Shown piece by piece: positions 1-8,478 of a stretch of 36,453 nt of DNA. Position numbers and translations under genes: made by a program. The notes under the pieces were generated by a model. That model saw only the letters and a program-made list of their open reading frames with translations. It was not told where the DNA came from and did not search any database. The stretch comes from an uncultured Alteromonadaceae bacterium (GTDB lineage: Bacteria; Pseudomonadota; Gammaproteobacteria; Enterobacterales; Alteromonadaceae), in NCBI GenBank assembly GCA_938085045.1, contig CALKGI010000085.1, positions 1 through 36,453 on the forward strand, read 5' to 3'. Each line of letters begins with the position of its first letter. Position 1 is the stretch's first letter.

Positions 1-50
1 TGTTCACTCTGGTCCGGATGAACCATGAAAACGATTTCGTAATGACGCAT
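1..50 (-). CDS. rpsF: 30S ribosomal protein S6, N-terminal fragment
   Basis: The first 16 codons on the minus strand read MRHYEIVFMVHPDQSE, the canonical start of bacterial ribosomal protein S6, which binds 16S rRNA in the platform of the small subunit together with S18. The ATG lies at 50-48 with an AGGGAG Shine-Dalgarno just upstream (about 56-61). The gene continues beyond the left edge. Its place directly downstream of rnr-rlmB on the same strand fits the order seen in Shewanella/Alteromonas-type genomes. Confidence 0.95.
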   Translation of the reverse strand, partial: MRHYEIVFMVHPDQSE

Positions 51-72
51 TATTGCTCCCTACGGGTTAGTA

Positions 73-107
73 GCCTCGATAGTGGCTCAGCCGGACCATT
101 TTGAGGC
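73..107 (-). promoter_or_regulatory. rpsF 5' leader hairpin, possible S6:S18 autoregulatory motif
   Basis: In the leader RNA between the rpsF promoter and ATG, GCCTC and GAGGC arms (107-103 and 77-73) enclose a 25-nt interior containing TGG, a CCGG-bearing loop and CCA. Many rpsF leaders carry an S6:S18-binding stem-loop with a conserved CCG. The location and CCG fit that idea, but I have not aligned this to the published covariance model, so the regulatory role is inference. Confidence 0.35.
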
Positions 108-140
108 AAGGAACTTGGTTAATGGCTGATAAGGACGCGC

Positions 141-169
141 ATTGTAGAGGCTAAACGAACAATTTACAA
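141..169 (-). promoter_or_regulatory. Sigma70 promoter for rpsF operon
   Basis: Minus-strand TTGTAA (169-164), 17-nt spacer, TACAAT (146-141): a near-consensus sigma70 promoter. Its -35 element overlaps the rlmB stop codon, so rpsF has its own promoter even though rnr-rlmB precede it on the same strand. Predicted transcription start is near 134, giving a leader of about 85 nt. Confidence 0.65.
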
Positions 170-922
170 CTGTCTTTGGCGGATAACTTCAAATAAACAA
201 ACACCCGTGGCTACCGAAACATTCAAACTGCTAACAGAACCTGCCATAGGTATCTTAATCAACTCGTCACAATGCTCTTTGGTCAGTCTTCTAAGACCCG
301 AGCCTTCAGCGCCCATGGCCAAAGCAATAGGGCCTTTGAACTCTGTTTGATAGAGGTTTTTGTCGGTTTCACCAGCGGTGCCAATGATCCAAACACCTTC
401 ATCTTGCAAAAAACGCATGGTACGAGCCAAATTGGTCACCTGAATAAAAGGCACCGTATCAGCGGCGCCACAAGCCACTTTTTGCACCGTAGATGTAATT
501 TTTGAAGCATTATCTTTAGGCACCACAATAGCTGTAACACCCGCAGCATCGGCACTTCGCATACAAGCACCAAGGTTGTGTGGGTCGGTCACGCCATCAA
601 GAATCAATAAAAAAGGCGGGGCTTTAGACTTTTCATCTTTTGACTTTGTAATAAGGTCGGCCAAATCAGTTTCGTTCAATGTTGCCGCCGGTTTGACTTT
701 AGCCATCACGCCTTGATGACGTTCATCGTCAGCTTTATTATCAAGCACCTTGCGGGCCATAAACTGCACCGAAATACCGTGCTGCCGCCCTGCATTGATG
801 ATATTGACCAAACGGTCGTCTTGACGACCCTTAAGCGCATATATTTCGATAAATCGTTCGGGCTGACGTTGAAGTACAGCCTCAACCGTATGAAGACCAA
901 AAATTAATTCAGATTTACTCAT
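164..922 (-). CDS. rlmB: 23S rRNA (guanosine-2'-O-)-methyltransferase RlmB
   Basis: SpoU/TrmH-family (SPOUT) methyltransferase of 252 aa, the usual RlmB length. RlmB uses S-adenosylmethionine to 2'-O-methylate G2251 in the peptidyl-transferase P-loop of 23S rRNA. Visible features: an N-terminal RNA substrate-binding domain (about 1-75), then the SpoU motifs [12 protein letters not shown] (N116), GAEGSGL (204-210) and [10 protein letters not shown] (N234), which form the trefoil-knot cofactor site. Its ATG overlaps the TGA of rnr by 4 nt (ATGA), so it is probably translated by coupling from rnr. Confidence 0.96.
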   Translation of the reverse strand: MSKSELIFGLHTVEAVLQRQPERFIEIYALKGRQDDRLVNIINAGRQHGISVQFMARKVLDNKADDERHQGVMAKVKPAATLNETDLADLITKSKDEKSKAPPFLLILDGVTDPHNLGACMRSADAAGVTAIVVPKDNASKITSTVQKVACGAADTVPFIQVTNLARTMRFLQDEGVWIIGTAGETDKNLYQTEFKGPIALAMGAEGSGLRRLTKEHCDELIKIPMAGSVSSLNVSVATGVCLFEVIRQRQL

Positions 923-3456
923 TTGCTTTTTTCCGCTTTGGCTTTTTTACGGGCGTTTCGGCCCAGACGTGGACGCTTTTTAACTTTCTTCGCCGGGTCT
1001 TTTGATTTACTAGAAGTTTTCTTTTTACCGCTGTTACTTTTCACCGGACTTTTGTCTGATGATTTAGCATCTTTGGTCGATGTTTTAGCGCCCTTGGTCG
1101 GTGCTTTAATCTCTTTGCCTTTGCCTCTACGAGCGCCTTTGCCCCCGTCTTTACGAGAATCGTTACCCTCAGCTTTAGGCTTTTTGCCTTCGCCAATCAG
1201 CCCTTTAGCCAGCTGTTCGCGAATGCTTAGACCTTCGTCATCGACATTTTTACCATGAGATTTAGAGCGCCTAGGTTTTTTGGTGGTGCCATCGTCTAGT
1301 TCAAAATCAATCTTACGCTGCTCTAACTTAACCGAGGCCACTTTTACTCTAACAGGCTCGCCCATACGGTAAACCTTGCGGCTGGCTTCGCCAATCAACA
1401 TATGACGTTTGGCATCATAGTTATAATAATCACCGCTCAGTGACGATACATGCACCAAACCATCAACATACAAATCATCAATGCGAACAAAGAAGCCAAA
1501 ATTGGTCACAGAGGCAATAATGCCGTCAAACGACTCACCAATATGATCTTGCATATACTCGCATTTAAGCCAATCAGACACCTCGCGGGTCGCATCATCT
1601 GCACGGCGTTCGGTGGTCGAACACTGAACACCAATCGCATCGGCTTCCTCGGCTTCGTATAACCAATGTCCATTGGTTTTTTGACCTTCCTTGTTCAAAA
1701 TACCCTTGATGGTACGGTGAACAACCAAATCAGGATAACGACGAATGGGTGAAGTAAAGTGGGCATAGGCCGTTAAGGCCAAACCAAAGTGACCGTTATT
1801 CTCGGCCTGATAAACCGCCTGCTTCATAGAGCGCAGCAGCATAATTTGAATAAGTCCAATGTCCTCTCGGTCATCTAGGCGTTTAAGCTCAGCAGTCAAT
1901 TCAAGCGGTTTTGGGTCTAGCGGCAAAGTCGTGGTAATACCCAGTTCGCCCAAAAATGCTCTGAAGTTCGACAACTTGGTTTGATCGGGCTGCTCATGCA
2001 CCCTATACAATGCGTGGGCTTCGTTTTTAGCAATATATTTGGCCGCAGAAACGTTGGCCATGATCATACATTCTTCAATTAGCTTGTGCGCATCATTGCG
2101 CGTCACTGGCACAATACGGTCGATTTTACGCTGTGCATTAAACAAAAAGCGGGTTTCGACCGTTTCGAACTCAATCGCACCGCGCTGCTGACGTGAACCA
2201 TGCAAAGCACCATACAAATCATGTAAGGCCTCAAGCGGCCCAACCAATTCGCTATGCTGGCGGCGCAATTCTTTGTCACCATCAAGAATCGCCGCCACTT
2301 GGGTATAAGTGAAACGACAAGAAGAATTCATCACTGCTTCATAAAACTTGTGACCCGACAGCTTGCCTTTAGCACTTACGGTCATTTCACAAACTAAACA
2401 CAAACGGTCTACTTTAGGGTTAAGTGAGCACAAACCATTGGACAGCACTTCTGGCAGCATCGGAATAACATTTTCGGGGAAATAAACCGAGTTACCGCGA
2501 TTCAGCGCTTCCATGTCTAAAGACGAACCTTTAGTCACATACGCACTCACATCGGCAATTGCCACCCACAAACGCCAGCCACCGCCGCGTTTGGCTTCGC
2601 AATATACTGCATCATCAAAATCCCTGGCGTCTTCGCCATCGATGGTGACCAAAGGCAATTTGGTTAAATCAATTCGGCCTTTTTTGGCAGACTCTGGCAC
2701 TTGCTCGGCCAATGAGGCAACTTGGTCGGTCACCTCTTTTGGCCAAACATGAGGGATATCGTGATTGCGCATCGCAACCTGAATTTCCATGCCTGGCGCC
2801 ATATGGTCGCCCATCACCTCAAAGATTCGGCCCATCGCGTTCATGCGATGAGTGGGTCGTTGCGTTAATTCAACAGACACTACCTGATTTAGCCTTGCGC
2901 CATTTTCTTCGCCGGGTTGAATCAAAATCTCTTGGCCAATTCGCGCATCTTCTGGCACCACAATGGCCATGCCTTTGTCGATGAAGTAGCGGCCAACAAT
3001 GGGTTCGCTGCGAGACTTCAACACCTTAACAAGCGAAGCTTCAGGTTTGTTTTTAAACCCTTTTTTATGAGACTTAGCCAGAATTATGTCGCCGTGGATC
3101 AGCTTTTTCATTTCGAACGCAGGGATATACCAGTCATCGCCGCCGTCTTCGAGTTCAAGAAAACCAAAACCATCACGGTGGCCAACGACCTTGCCGTTCA
3201 CCATATCCATTTTATCGGGCAGTGCATAACATTTGGCCCGAGTAAATATGATTTGACCTTCGCGTTCCATGGCGCGCAAACGACGTTTGAGGCCAATCGA
3301 TTGTTCACCATCGTCGATTTTTAGCGTACTCAGCAACGCTTTAAAAGACATCGGAATGCCCTTTTCAGTCATCAGATTTAGAATAAATTCCCGGCTTGGG
3401 ATGGGGTTCTCGTACTTTTCTTTTTCGCGTTGAAAAAAGGGGTCTTTAATAGTCAT
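919..3456 (-). CDS. rnr: Ribonuclease R
   Basis: RNase II/RNB-family 3'-5' exoribonuclease of 845 aa that degrades structured RNA and takes part in mRNA/rRNA quality control. Order: winged-helix N-terminus (about 20-80), cold-shock/OB domains (about 85-240), RNB catalytic domain with [15 protein letters not shown] carrying the metal-binding aspartates D273, D279, D281 and D282, an S1 domain (about 640-725), and a tail of about 110 residues very rich in Lys, Arg and Ser. The basic tail is typical of RNase R and separates it from RNase II. It is followed with a 4-nt overlap by rlmB, as in many gammaproteobacteria. Confidence 0.97.
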   Translation of the reverse strand: MTIKDPFFQREKEKYENPIPSREFILNLMTEKGIPMSFKALLSTLKIDDGEQSIGLKRRLRAMEREGQIIFTRAKCYALPDKMDMVNGKVVGHRDGFGFLELEDGGDDWYIPAFEMKKLIHGDIILAKSHKKGFKNKPEASLVKVLKSRSEPIVGRYFIDKGMAIVVPEDARIGQEILIQPGEENGARLNQVVSVELTQRPTHRMNAMGRIFEVMGDHMAPGMEIQVAMRNHDIPHVWPKEVTDQVASLAEQVPESAKKGRIDLTKLPLVTIDGEDARDFDDAVYCEAKRGGGWRLWVAIADVSAYVTKGSSLDMEALNRGNSVYFPENVIPMLPEVLSNGLCSLNPKVDRLCLVCEMTVSAKGKLSGHKFYEAVMNSSCRFTYTQVAAILDGDKELRRQHSELVGPLEALHDLYGALHGSRQQRGAIEFETVETRFLFNAQRKIDRIVPVTRNDAHKLIEECMIMANVSAAKYIAKNEAHALYRVHEQPDQTKLSNFRAFLGELGITTTLPLDPKPLELTAELKRLDDREDIGLIQIMLLRSMKQAVYQAENNGHFGLALTAYAHFTSPIRRYPDLVVHRTIKGILNKEGQKTNGHWLYEAEEADAIGVQCSTTERRADDATREVSDWLKCEYMQDHIGESFDGIIASVTNFGFFVRIDDLYVDGLVHVSSLSGDYYNYDAKRHMLIGEASRKVYRMGEPVRVKVASVKLEQRKIDFELDDGTTKKPRRSKSHGKNVDDEGLSIREQLAKGLIGEGKKPKAEGNDSRKDGGKGARRGKGKEIKAPTKGAKTSTKDAKSSDKSPVKSNSGKKKTSSKSKDPAKKVKKRPRLGRNARKKAKAEKSK

Positions 3457-3539
3457 TCAGTCAGTATATTTTCATTTTTGATAAGTATGCGGCGGTTAAA
3501 CCCTGAGGTATAGGGCCAACTGGCCGTAAAGTTGCCGTG

Positions 3540-3545
3540 ATTATA
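3540..3545 (-). promoter_or_regulatory. Candidate -10 element of rnr promoter
   Basis: A perfect TATAAT on the minus strand lies 84-89 nt upstream of the rnr ATG. The hexamer at about 17-nt spacing (CTTTAT) is a poor -35, so this is a tentative promoter call. Otherwise the stretch 3457-3650 holds only an unconvincing 65-codon ORF with no family resemblance. Confidence 0.35.
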
Positions 3546-3650
3546 TAGTAATTGACGTTTAAATAAAGGACGGTCGGTTTTTAATCTGGTTTTGGGGGAG
3601 ACAGGCGTGTGTAACCTTCTTTTATTCCAGTAAAACCAAACATACCCCAC

Positions 3651-4103
3651 CTATAAATAAACACAATTCCAAAACGGATATTGCCCAATCGATTCGACCA
3701 ATTGAGCCCTTAACGGATTAGCAACGATATATCGGGCTTGTTTGAGTAAATCGTCCTCATTGCGAATACAATGTTCGAAATAATCATCTTGCCAAACCTT
3801 TTCGATGGTGCGATCAAATACCTTAATTGCCCGCGCACTTCTGCCTTTGAATTGTGCAAGGGTTTCAGAAAGTGTCAATTTATCCTGTAATTGAAATAAC
3901 CAATGAATATGATCGGGCATTGCGACAAAACAGACCGTTTTGGTATCTTGGCGTTCATCCATCAAGTAAAGGTTTCGGATCGCAATTTTGGCGATATCAA
4001 ACGAAGTAAATAAGGAGTTTCGGACATGAGTAACAGTGGTAACGCTGTAATAATGAAAGGGCATTGAAACCCGATTTTTACGCAATTGATGTGATTTATA
4101 CAT
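3651..4103 (-). CDS. REP-associated tyrosine transposase (RAYT, Y1_Tnp family)
   Basis: A 150-aa single-domain protein of the IS200/IS605-like Y1 transposase superfamily, RAYT branch. Visible features: PDHIHWLF with the HxH metal-binding pair (H65, H67), the WQDDYFEHCIR block (W104-R114) typical of RAYTs, and a C-terminal helix RYIVANPLRA whose Tyr (Y125) is the expected nucleophile. These enzymes nick single-stranded DNA at REP sequences and are usually single-copy, domesticated chromosomal genes. A GTAG-headed REP pair lies 75 nt upstream of its start, so it is probably the cognate enzyme. No IS ends or second transposase gene are visible. Confidence 0.9.
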   Translation of the reverse strand: MYKSHQLRKNRVSMPFHYYSVTTVTHVRNSLFTSFDIAKIAIRNLYLMDERQDTKTVCFVAMPDHIHWLFQLQDKLTLSETLAQFKGRSARAIKVFDRTIEKVWQDDYFEHCIRNEDDLLKQARYIVANPLRAQLVESIGQYPFWNCVYL

Positions 4104-4177
4104 AACCGTTCCTTGGTGTAGAGTAGAAACCTCAGCCTAGGCCAATCCGGCGTATTTTGCGAACGTTAAAAGATTAA

Positions 4178-4249
4178 AAGCGGGGATAAATCACCCGCCT
4201 ACCACCCAAGCTTTGTAACTACTCGTAGGCGGGTGATTCATCCCCGCTT
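4178..4249. repeat. Head-to-head REP pair (BIME-like)
   Basis: Two 25-nt arms (4178-4202 and 4225-4249) are inverted copies with one mismatch. Read outward, each begins with GTAG followed by an imperfect palindrome, GCGGG...CCCCGC, which is the REP architecture recognised by RAYTs. The GTAG heads face each other across a 22-nt spacer. The right arm overlaps the 3' end of the DUF2986 gene, and the pair sits 75 nt from the RAYT gene. Confidence 0.85.
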
Positions 4250-4410
4250 CTTTTGCTAGATTCACCAGACTCACCATCAACCACCCCACCATCCAACGCC
4301 GCCCGGTCGGCCTTAGAAACATATTTAGGCTTATTACTACTGCGCAATTTGGCATTGGTTTTTTTGACTTTCTTTTTCAGTCGGTCGTTAAGCTTTTTCT
4401 TTCTGTTCAT
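4219..4410 (-). CDS. DUF2986-family small basic protein
   Basis: A 63-aa highly basic protein beginning MNRKKKLNDRLKKKVKK, with the KPKYVSKADRAAL segment characteristic of DUF2986, a family of unknown function in Vibrio, Shewanella and relatives. I chose ATG 4410 over TTG 4416 because AGAGG lies 8 nt upstream of the ATG and only 2 nt from the TTG. The last ten or so codons (RSGDESPAYE) are encoded by the right REP arm, so the natural C-terminus was probably replaced or extended by REP insertion. Confidence 0.75.
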   Translation of the reverse strand: MNRKKKLNDRLKKKVKKTNAKLRSSNKPKYVSKADRAALDGGVVDGESGESSKRSGDESPAYE

Positions 4411-4581
4411 TCGCAATGCCTCTAATCATTTTATTGGAGTTTACAGTATCTTAAGAATCCGTCCTAGGCGTTTAAGGTAACGTAATACGCACAATGTTCA
4501 TTGCGCCCTCTCACCACTGGTTTAAAAACAACTGGGTTGCTACACTCCAAACACATCTACCGGCCATTTAATGAAAAATCT

Positions 4582-6300
4582 ATGAATAGAATCTTCGCAA
4601 TCGCTTTACTCACCTTAGCCGTTACTTTCAACTTAAGCACCCAAGCTGTCGAATTAGTGATAGATGATGTCAATGTCATTGATGTACATACCGGAAAAAT
4701 CAACAAACAGTCAGTTGTTATCGACAATGGCAAAATCAAACAAGTGAGCAGTAAAGTCACTGCGGCAAAAGACGCCAAACATGTGGATGGTTCAGGCAAA
4801 TGGCTTATCCCCGGAATGGTTGACTCACACATTCATTTGTTTCAATCTGGTGGTTTGTATACTCGCCCCGATGCTATCGATTTAACAAAACTAAAATCTT
4901 ATGACGCCGAAAGGCAGTGGTTAAAAGACAACGCTGGTGACTTGCTAAAACGTTACCTATCTGCCGGAATTACCACCGTAATTGATGTTGGCGGACCACT
5001 GGCCAATTTTGAATTAGACAAAAAATTTGATGACCCAACCCAATACCCTAACCTCAGCCTCACCGGACCACTTATCTCGACCTATCAACCCAAAGCGTTT
5101 GAAATTGACGATTCGCCCATCATTAAAGTTAATGATGAAGCCGAAGCAATTGCTCTGGTACAAAAACAACTCCCCTACAAACCCGATTTCATTAAAATCT
5201 GGTATATCGCATTAAAAGACCAATCGGCTCAAGACAGCTACAGTATTGTTAAAGCAACAATTGATGAAAGCCACAAACACGGATTAAAAGTCGCCGTTCA
5301 CGCAACCGAGTTAGAGACCGCCAAGCTGGCGGTTAAAGCTGGTGCCGATATTCTGGTGCACAGCGTTAAAGAACCCATTGATGATGAATTTGTGTCTATG
5401 ATGGTTGAAAAAAAGGTCGTTTACATACCCACATTAATAGTGCACCACAAATACGTCGAAGTTCTAGGACAAACCATCGAACCCTCACAAGCTGATTTGG
5501 CGTTAGCCAACCCAATCCCAGTCGGCTCCATGCTCGACCCCAGGCATATGACCGATAAACCGATTTTTAAACGCTATAGAGATTTCCAGCCAAAATGGGC
5601 CGCACGTGTTCAAAAAGAAGATGATGTTCGCGCAGCCAACCTCAAACGCTTAAGCGGGCAACCAGTCATCATCGCCACAGGCACCGACGCTGGTAACATC
5701 GGCACCATGCACGCCTCTTCGTATATTGATGAGATAGGCCACATGCAACAAGCAGGTTTATCGAACCTAACCATTTTGCAGGCTTCAACCATTAACGGCG
5801 CAAAAGTACTGGGCAAAGACGATACTCTGGGTAGCATAGAAAGCGGAAAAATGGCCGATTTGGTGTTGCTAAATGGCAACCCGCTAAAAGACATAGGTGC
5901 ACTTAAAAACATAGAATATGTGATAAAAGGCGGAGAATTACACACCCCAGCCAGCTTGATTTTACCAACACCAGAACAACTGGCGCAGCAGCAATTAAAT
6001 GCCTACAACATGCGAGATTTAGAAGCGTTTTTAGCCCCCTACGCCGATGATGTTGAGGTTTATAGTTTTCCCAACAAGCTGCAATATAAAGGCAAAGAAA
6101 ACATGCGTAATACCTACAAAGGTATGTTTAAAAGGGTAACCGAATTACACTGCGAGCTAATCAACCGAATTATTTTTGGTAATACCGTCATCGACCGAGA
6201 ACGCGTTACAGGATTTGCAAACGGCAAGGTTTTAGAAGCAACAGCAATATATAAAATCAAAAACAACAAAATATCGAAAATTTATTTTATAAAGGATTAA
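4582..6300 (+). CDS. Secreted metal-dependent amidohydrolase with C-terminal NTF2-like domain
   Basis: A 572-aa amidohydrolase of the imidazolonepropionase-like group. ATG 4582 was chosen because it begins a clear signal peptide (MNRIFAIALLTLAVTFNLSTQA), implying periplasmic location. Metal and catalytic residues: HxH in DSHIHLF (H83, H85), K205 in FIKIW (candidate carboxylated Lys), H240 (VHATE), H260 (LVHS) and D369 (ATGTDAG). From about residue 463 a separate alpha+beta segment (NAYNMRDLEAFLAPYADDVEVY...) resembles SnoaL/NTF2-like domains; this C-terminal addition is unusual. Substrate cannot be told from sequence. Shine-Dalgarno is weak (GAAAAA). Confidence 0.87.
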   Translation: MNRIFAIALLTLAVTFNLSTQAVELVIDDVNVIDVHTGKINKQSVVIDNGKIKQVSSKVTAAKDAKHVDGSGKWLIPGMVDSHIHLFQSGGLYTRPDAIDLTKLKSYDAERQWLKDNAGDLLKRYLSAGITTVIDVGGPLANFELDKKFDDPTQYPNLSLTGPLISTYQPKAFEIDDSPIIKVNDEAEAIALVQKQLPYKPDFIKIWYIALKDQSAQDSYSIVKATIDESHKHGLKVAVHATELETAKLAVKAGADILVHSVKEPIDDEFVSMMVEKKVVYIPTLIVHHKYVEVLGQTIEPSQADLALANPIPVGSMLDPRHMTDKPIFKRYRDFQPKWAARVQKEDDVRAANLKRLSGQPVIIATGTDAGNIGTMHASSYIDEIGHMQQAGLSNLTILQASTINGAKVLGKDDTLGSIESGKMADLVLLNGNPLKDIGALKNIEYVIKGGELHTPASLILPTPEQLAQQQLNAYNMRDLEAFLAPYADDVEVYSFPNKLQYKGKENMRNTYKGMFKRVTELHCELINRIIFGNTVIDRERVTGFANGKVLEATAIYKIKNNKISKIYFIKD

Positions 6301-6310
6301 AAATAGCGAG

Positions 6311-6371
6311 CTAGAGCTCAATATAGTTTAATGAATTGTCACCTGTATCAAATAAACTATATGGGCTCTAG
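6311..6371. repeat. 61-bp imperfect inverted repeat between convergent genes
   Basis: Arms of about 20 nt (6311-6330 CTAGAGCTCAATATAGTTTA; 6353-6371, the near-exact complement) flank a 22-nt loop. It lies between the convergent amidohydrolase and NHL genes. Neither side has a U-tract, so it is not a classical intrinsic terminator, though the hairpin could block read-through or mark a tiny palindromic element. Confidence 0.6.
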
Positions 6372-6406
6372 AAAGCTGAAACTCAAACCTATACAACTCA
6401 AACCAA

Positions 6407-7339
6407 TCACAAATCCAGCTTATTAATCCCGCCCCAGTTAAATACCTGACTGACCCAAACATCACCGTTAGCATCGACATCTATGCCATGCACTGAGCTA
6501 AATTGACCGGGGTTACGACCCACTTTGCCTTGATAGCTTTTCAAGATTTTGCCGTTTAAATCCAATTGCAGCACTTTTTCAAACCGCGCATCAGTCATCC
6601 ACAGCGTATTATTGGCAAGCGTAATAATGTATGGGTAACCAATGTTGTCGAACTGTCCTCGTACTTTGCCATCTACATCAAATAATTGAATACGCTTATT
6701 CTCACGGTCGGCAATATAAATGCGGTCTTGAGTATCAATATCAATCGAATGAGCAAAGTTGAACTCACCGGGCGCAGTGCCCTTTTTACCCCAAGTTTTA
6801 ACTAGGTTGCCATTGCTGTTGAACTTAACAATGCGGTCGTTGCCCTTGTCTACCACATAAATATTGTCTTGAGAGTCGAAGCCGACATCCAGCGGATTGT
6901 TGAAAAATACCACGTTACGGTCTTTGTCAAACCAGCCACTCCCCTTGTGGTTATTTTTGCCAAGTACCATAGTCACCTTGCCTGAAGGTGCAAATCGTAA
7001 CACCAACTGAGTGTTGGCATCGGTAGTCCAGATGTTTTCATGTCTGTCGATGCGCAAACCATGGGGTTTATTAAACAACCCTTGGCCAATCTCGCGGATA
7101 AAGTGTTTGTTTTTATCAAACTCCAACAACTGATGTTGACCGCGATGAAACACTAAAAAGTGGCCATTGGGCAATACCTTGATGGCCGCAACTTCGCCTA
7201 TGGTCCAGCCCATTGGCAGCGAGAACTCAACTTTGGTATGTTCAAGCTGGTGCTTATCATCGGCATAAGCCAAACCGTTAAGCGACAGCAACCCAGTAAA
7301 AAGTAAAACACTCAAAAAAATAGGAAATCCAGTTTTCAT
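6407..7339 (-). CDS. Secreted NHL-repeat beta-propeller protein
   Basis: A 310-aa exported protein. ATG 7339 starts a signal peptide ([26 protein letters not shown]) and has GAGG 5 nt upstream, better than the ATG seven codons earlier. The mature part is a series of NHL-type blades such as NPLDVGFDSQDNIYVVDKGN, HSIDIDTQDRIYIADRENKR and HGIDVDANGDVWVSQ. The fold matches six-bladed propellers, including the peptidyl-alpha-hydroxyglycine alpha-amidating lyase-like group, but enzymatic activity cannot be assigned. It is transcribed divergently from a LysR regulator 109 bp away, a usual arrangement for regulator and target. Confidence 0.82.
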   Translation of the reverse strand: MKTGFPIFLSVLLFTGLLSLNGLAYADDKHQLEHTKVEFSLPMGWTIGEVAAIKVLPNGHFLVFHRGQHQLLEFDKNKHFIREIGQGLFNKPHGLRIDRHENIWTTDANTQLVLRFAPSGKVTMVLGKNNHKGSGWFDKDRNVVFFNNPLDVGFDSQDNIYVVDKGNDRIVKFNSNGNLVKTWGKKGTAPGEFNFAHSIDIDTQDRIYIADRENKRIQLFDVDGKVRGQFDNIGYPYIITLANNTLWMTDARFEKVLQLDLNGKILKSYQGKVGRNPGQFSSVHGIDVDANGDVWVSQVFNWGGINKLDL

Positions 7340-7448
7340 ACAAACCTCATTTGGCATCAATTTAAAGAAAAGCCAGTCTATATTGTTTTATTTAAGAGAT
7401 TAATACGCTAAATTGACAAATAACTATTTCCTTTAAAGACATAATGGA

Positions 7449-8345
7449 ATGAAACGCGACAGCGACAAATTCCACCTAATGAAAGTTTTTCAAATGGTGG
7501 CGTTAAAAGGTTCGTTCACCAAAGCTGCCAACGAATTGTCAATGACAGTATCATCGGTCAGCAAGGCAGTTAACCAGTTAGAAGCCAGTTTGCAAACTCG
7601 ATTGCTACACCGAACAACTCGCAGCCAAAGCCTGACCGACAGTGGTCGTGAATACTTGCTCAGTGCGCAGCGTATTTTGGGCGAATTTAAAGACCTTGAA
7701 GAGCGCCTTCGTCAACAAGGCAACGAACCCTCAGGACGATTGCGAATTGCAGCCCCTACTGGGCTTGGCCAGTTTTTGATTGCCCCTAACATTGCCAAAT
7801 TTGCCCGTGCTCACCCCAAAGTTCAAATTGACTTGGTGCTAAATGATAGGCTGACTGATATCACCGAAGAAGGTTTTGATTTGGCCATTCGCTCCCGAAA
7901 TGTGCCGCCCACATCATCACTGTACAGCTGTATAGCCGGCGTACACACGCAAAGACTAGTGGCCTCACCCGATTATTTGGCGCAAGTGGCAATGCCAAAC
8001 AATCCACAACAATTAACAAACATGGCACTACTAAATTACACCGCCACTCAAGCTTTTGCCCTTTGGACATTCAACAAAGGCAAACAAACAATCACGATTG
8101 AGCCCAAAGCCATATACACCAGCAACAATAACTACGCACTTTATCAGGCAGCATTAAATGGTATGGGTATAGCCAACCTTTACCAATATCTGGTGGATGA
8201 CGCCATAAAAAGTGGTCAGTTGATTGAGGTTTTCCCCCAATGGCAACAACGCCAACGCACCCTTTATGCCATCAGCCAGCAAAGGCGAGATTCATCACCT
8301 AAGCTCGATGCTTTTTTGACATTTTTGGGTGGGTTGTTTGATTAG
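7449..8345 (+). CDS. LysR-family transcriptional regulator
   Basis: A 298-aa LTTR. The N-terminal winged HTH (about 8-66) has the family pattern FTKAANELSMTVSSVSKAVNQLEASLQTRLLHRTTRSQSLTDSG. The C-terminal co-inducer domain (about 90-295) begins GRLRIAAPTGLGQFLIAP. It belongs to the subgroup whose effector domain contains DLAIRSR and resembles CrgA-like regulators. It is divergent from the NHL gene and likely controls that gene and/or itself. The effector is unknown. No clear Shine-Dalgarno precedes the ATG. Confidence 0.92.
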   Translation: MKRDSDKFHLMKVFQMVALKGSFTKAANELSMTVSSVSKAVNQLEASLQTRLLHRTTRSQSLTDSGREYLLSAQRILGEFKDLEERLRQQGNEPSGRLRIAAPTGLGQFLIAPNIAKFARAHPKVQIDLVLNDRLTDITEEGFDLAIRSRNVPPTSSLYSCIAGVHTQRLVASPDYLAQVAMPNNPQQLTNMALLNYTATQAFALWTFNKGKQTITIEPKAIYTSNNNYALYQAALNGMGIANLYQYLVDDAIKSGQLIEVFPQWQQRQRTLYAISQQRRDSSPKLDAFLTFLGGLFD

Positions 8346-8478
8346 CTCCATCTACCCATTATCATAAGCCCCACGGTTGACAATCAAGCCCAATTAATGC
8401 ACCTTTATTGCAAAATATAACCACATAAAAACATAACCGAATCTTGCCAAGCTGTTATCCCAAAAGTCAGGTGTTTGA

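Noticed and set aside
923-1258. 111-codon plus-strand ORF
   Set aside because: It is antisense to the Lys-rich tail of RNase R; the Leu/Pro/Ser-rich translation is the expected mirror of that tail.
3453-3650. 65-codon minus-strand ORF directly upstream of rnr
   Set aside because: Composition is unlike a protein family, it contains the likely rnr promoter -10, overlaps the rnr start, and has no clear ribosome binding site.
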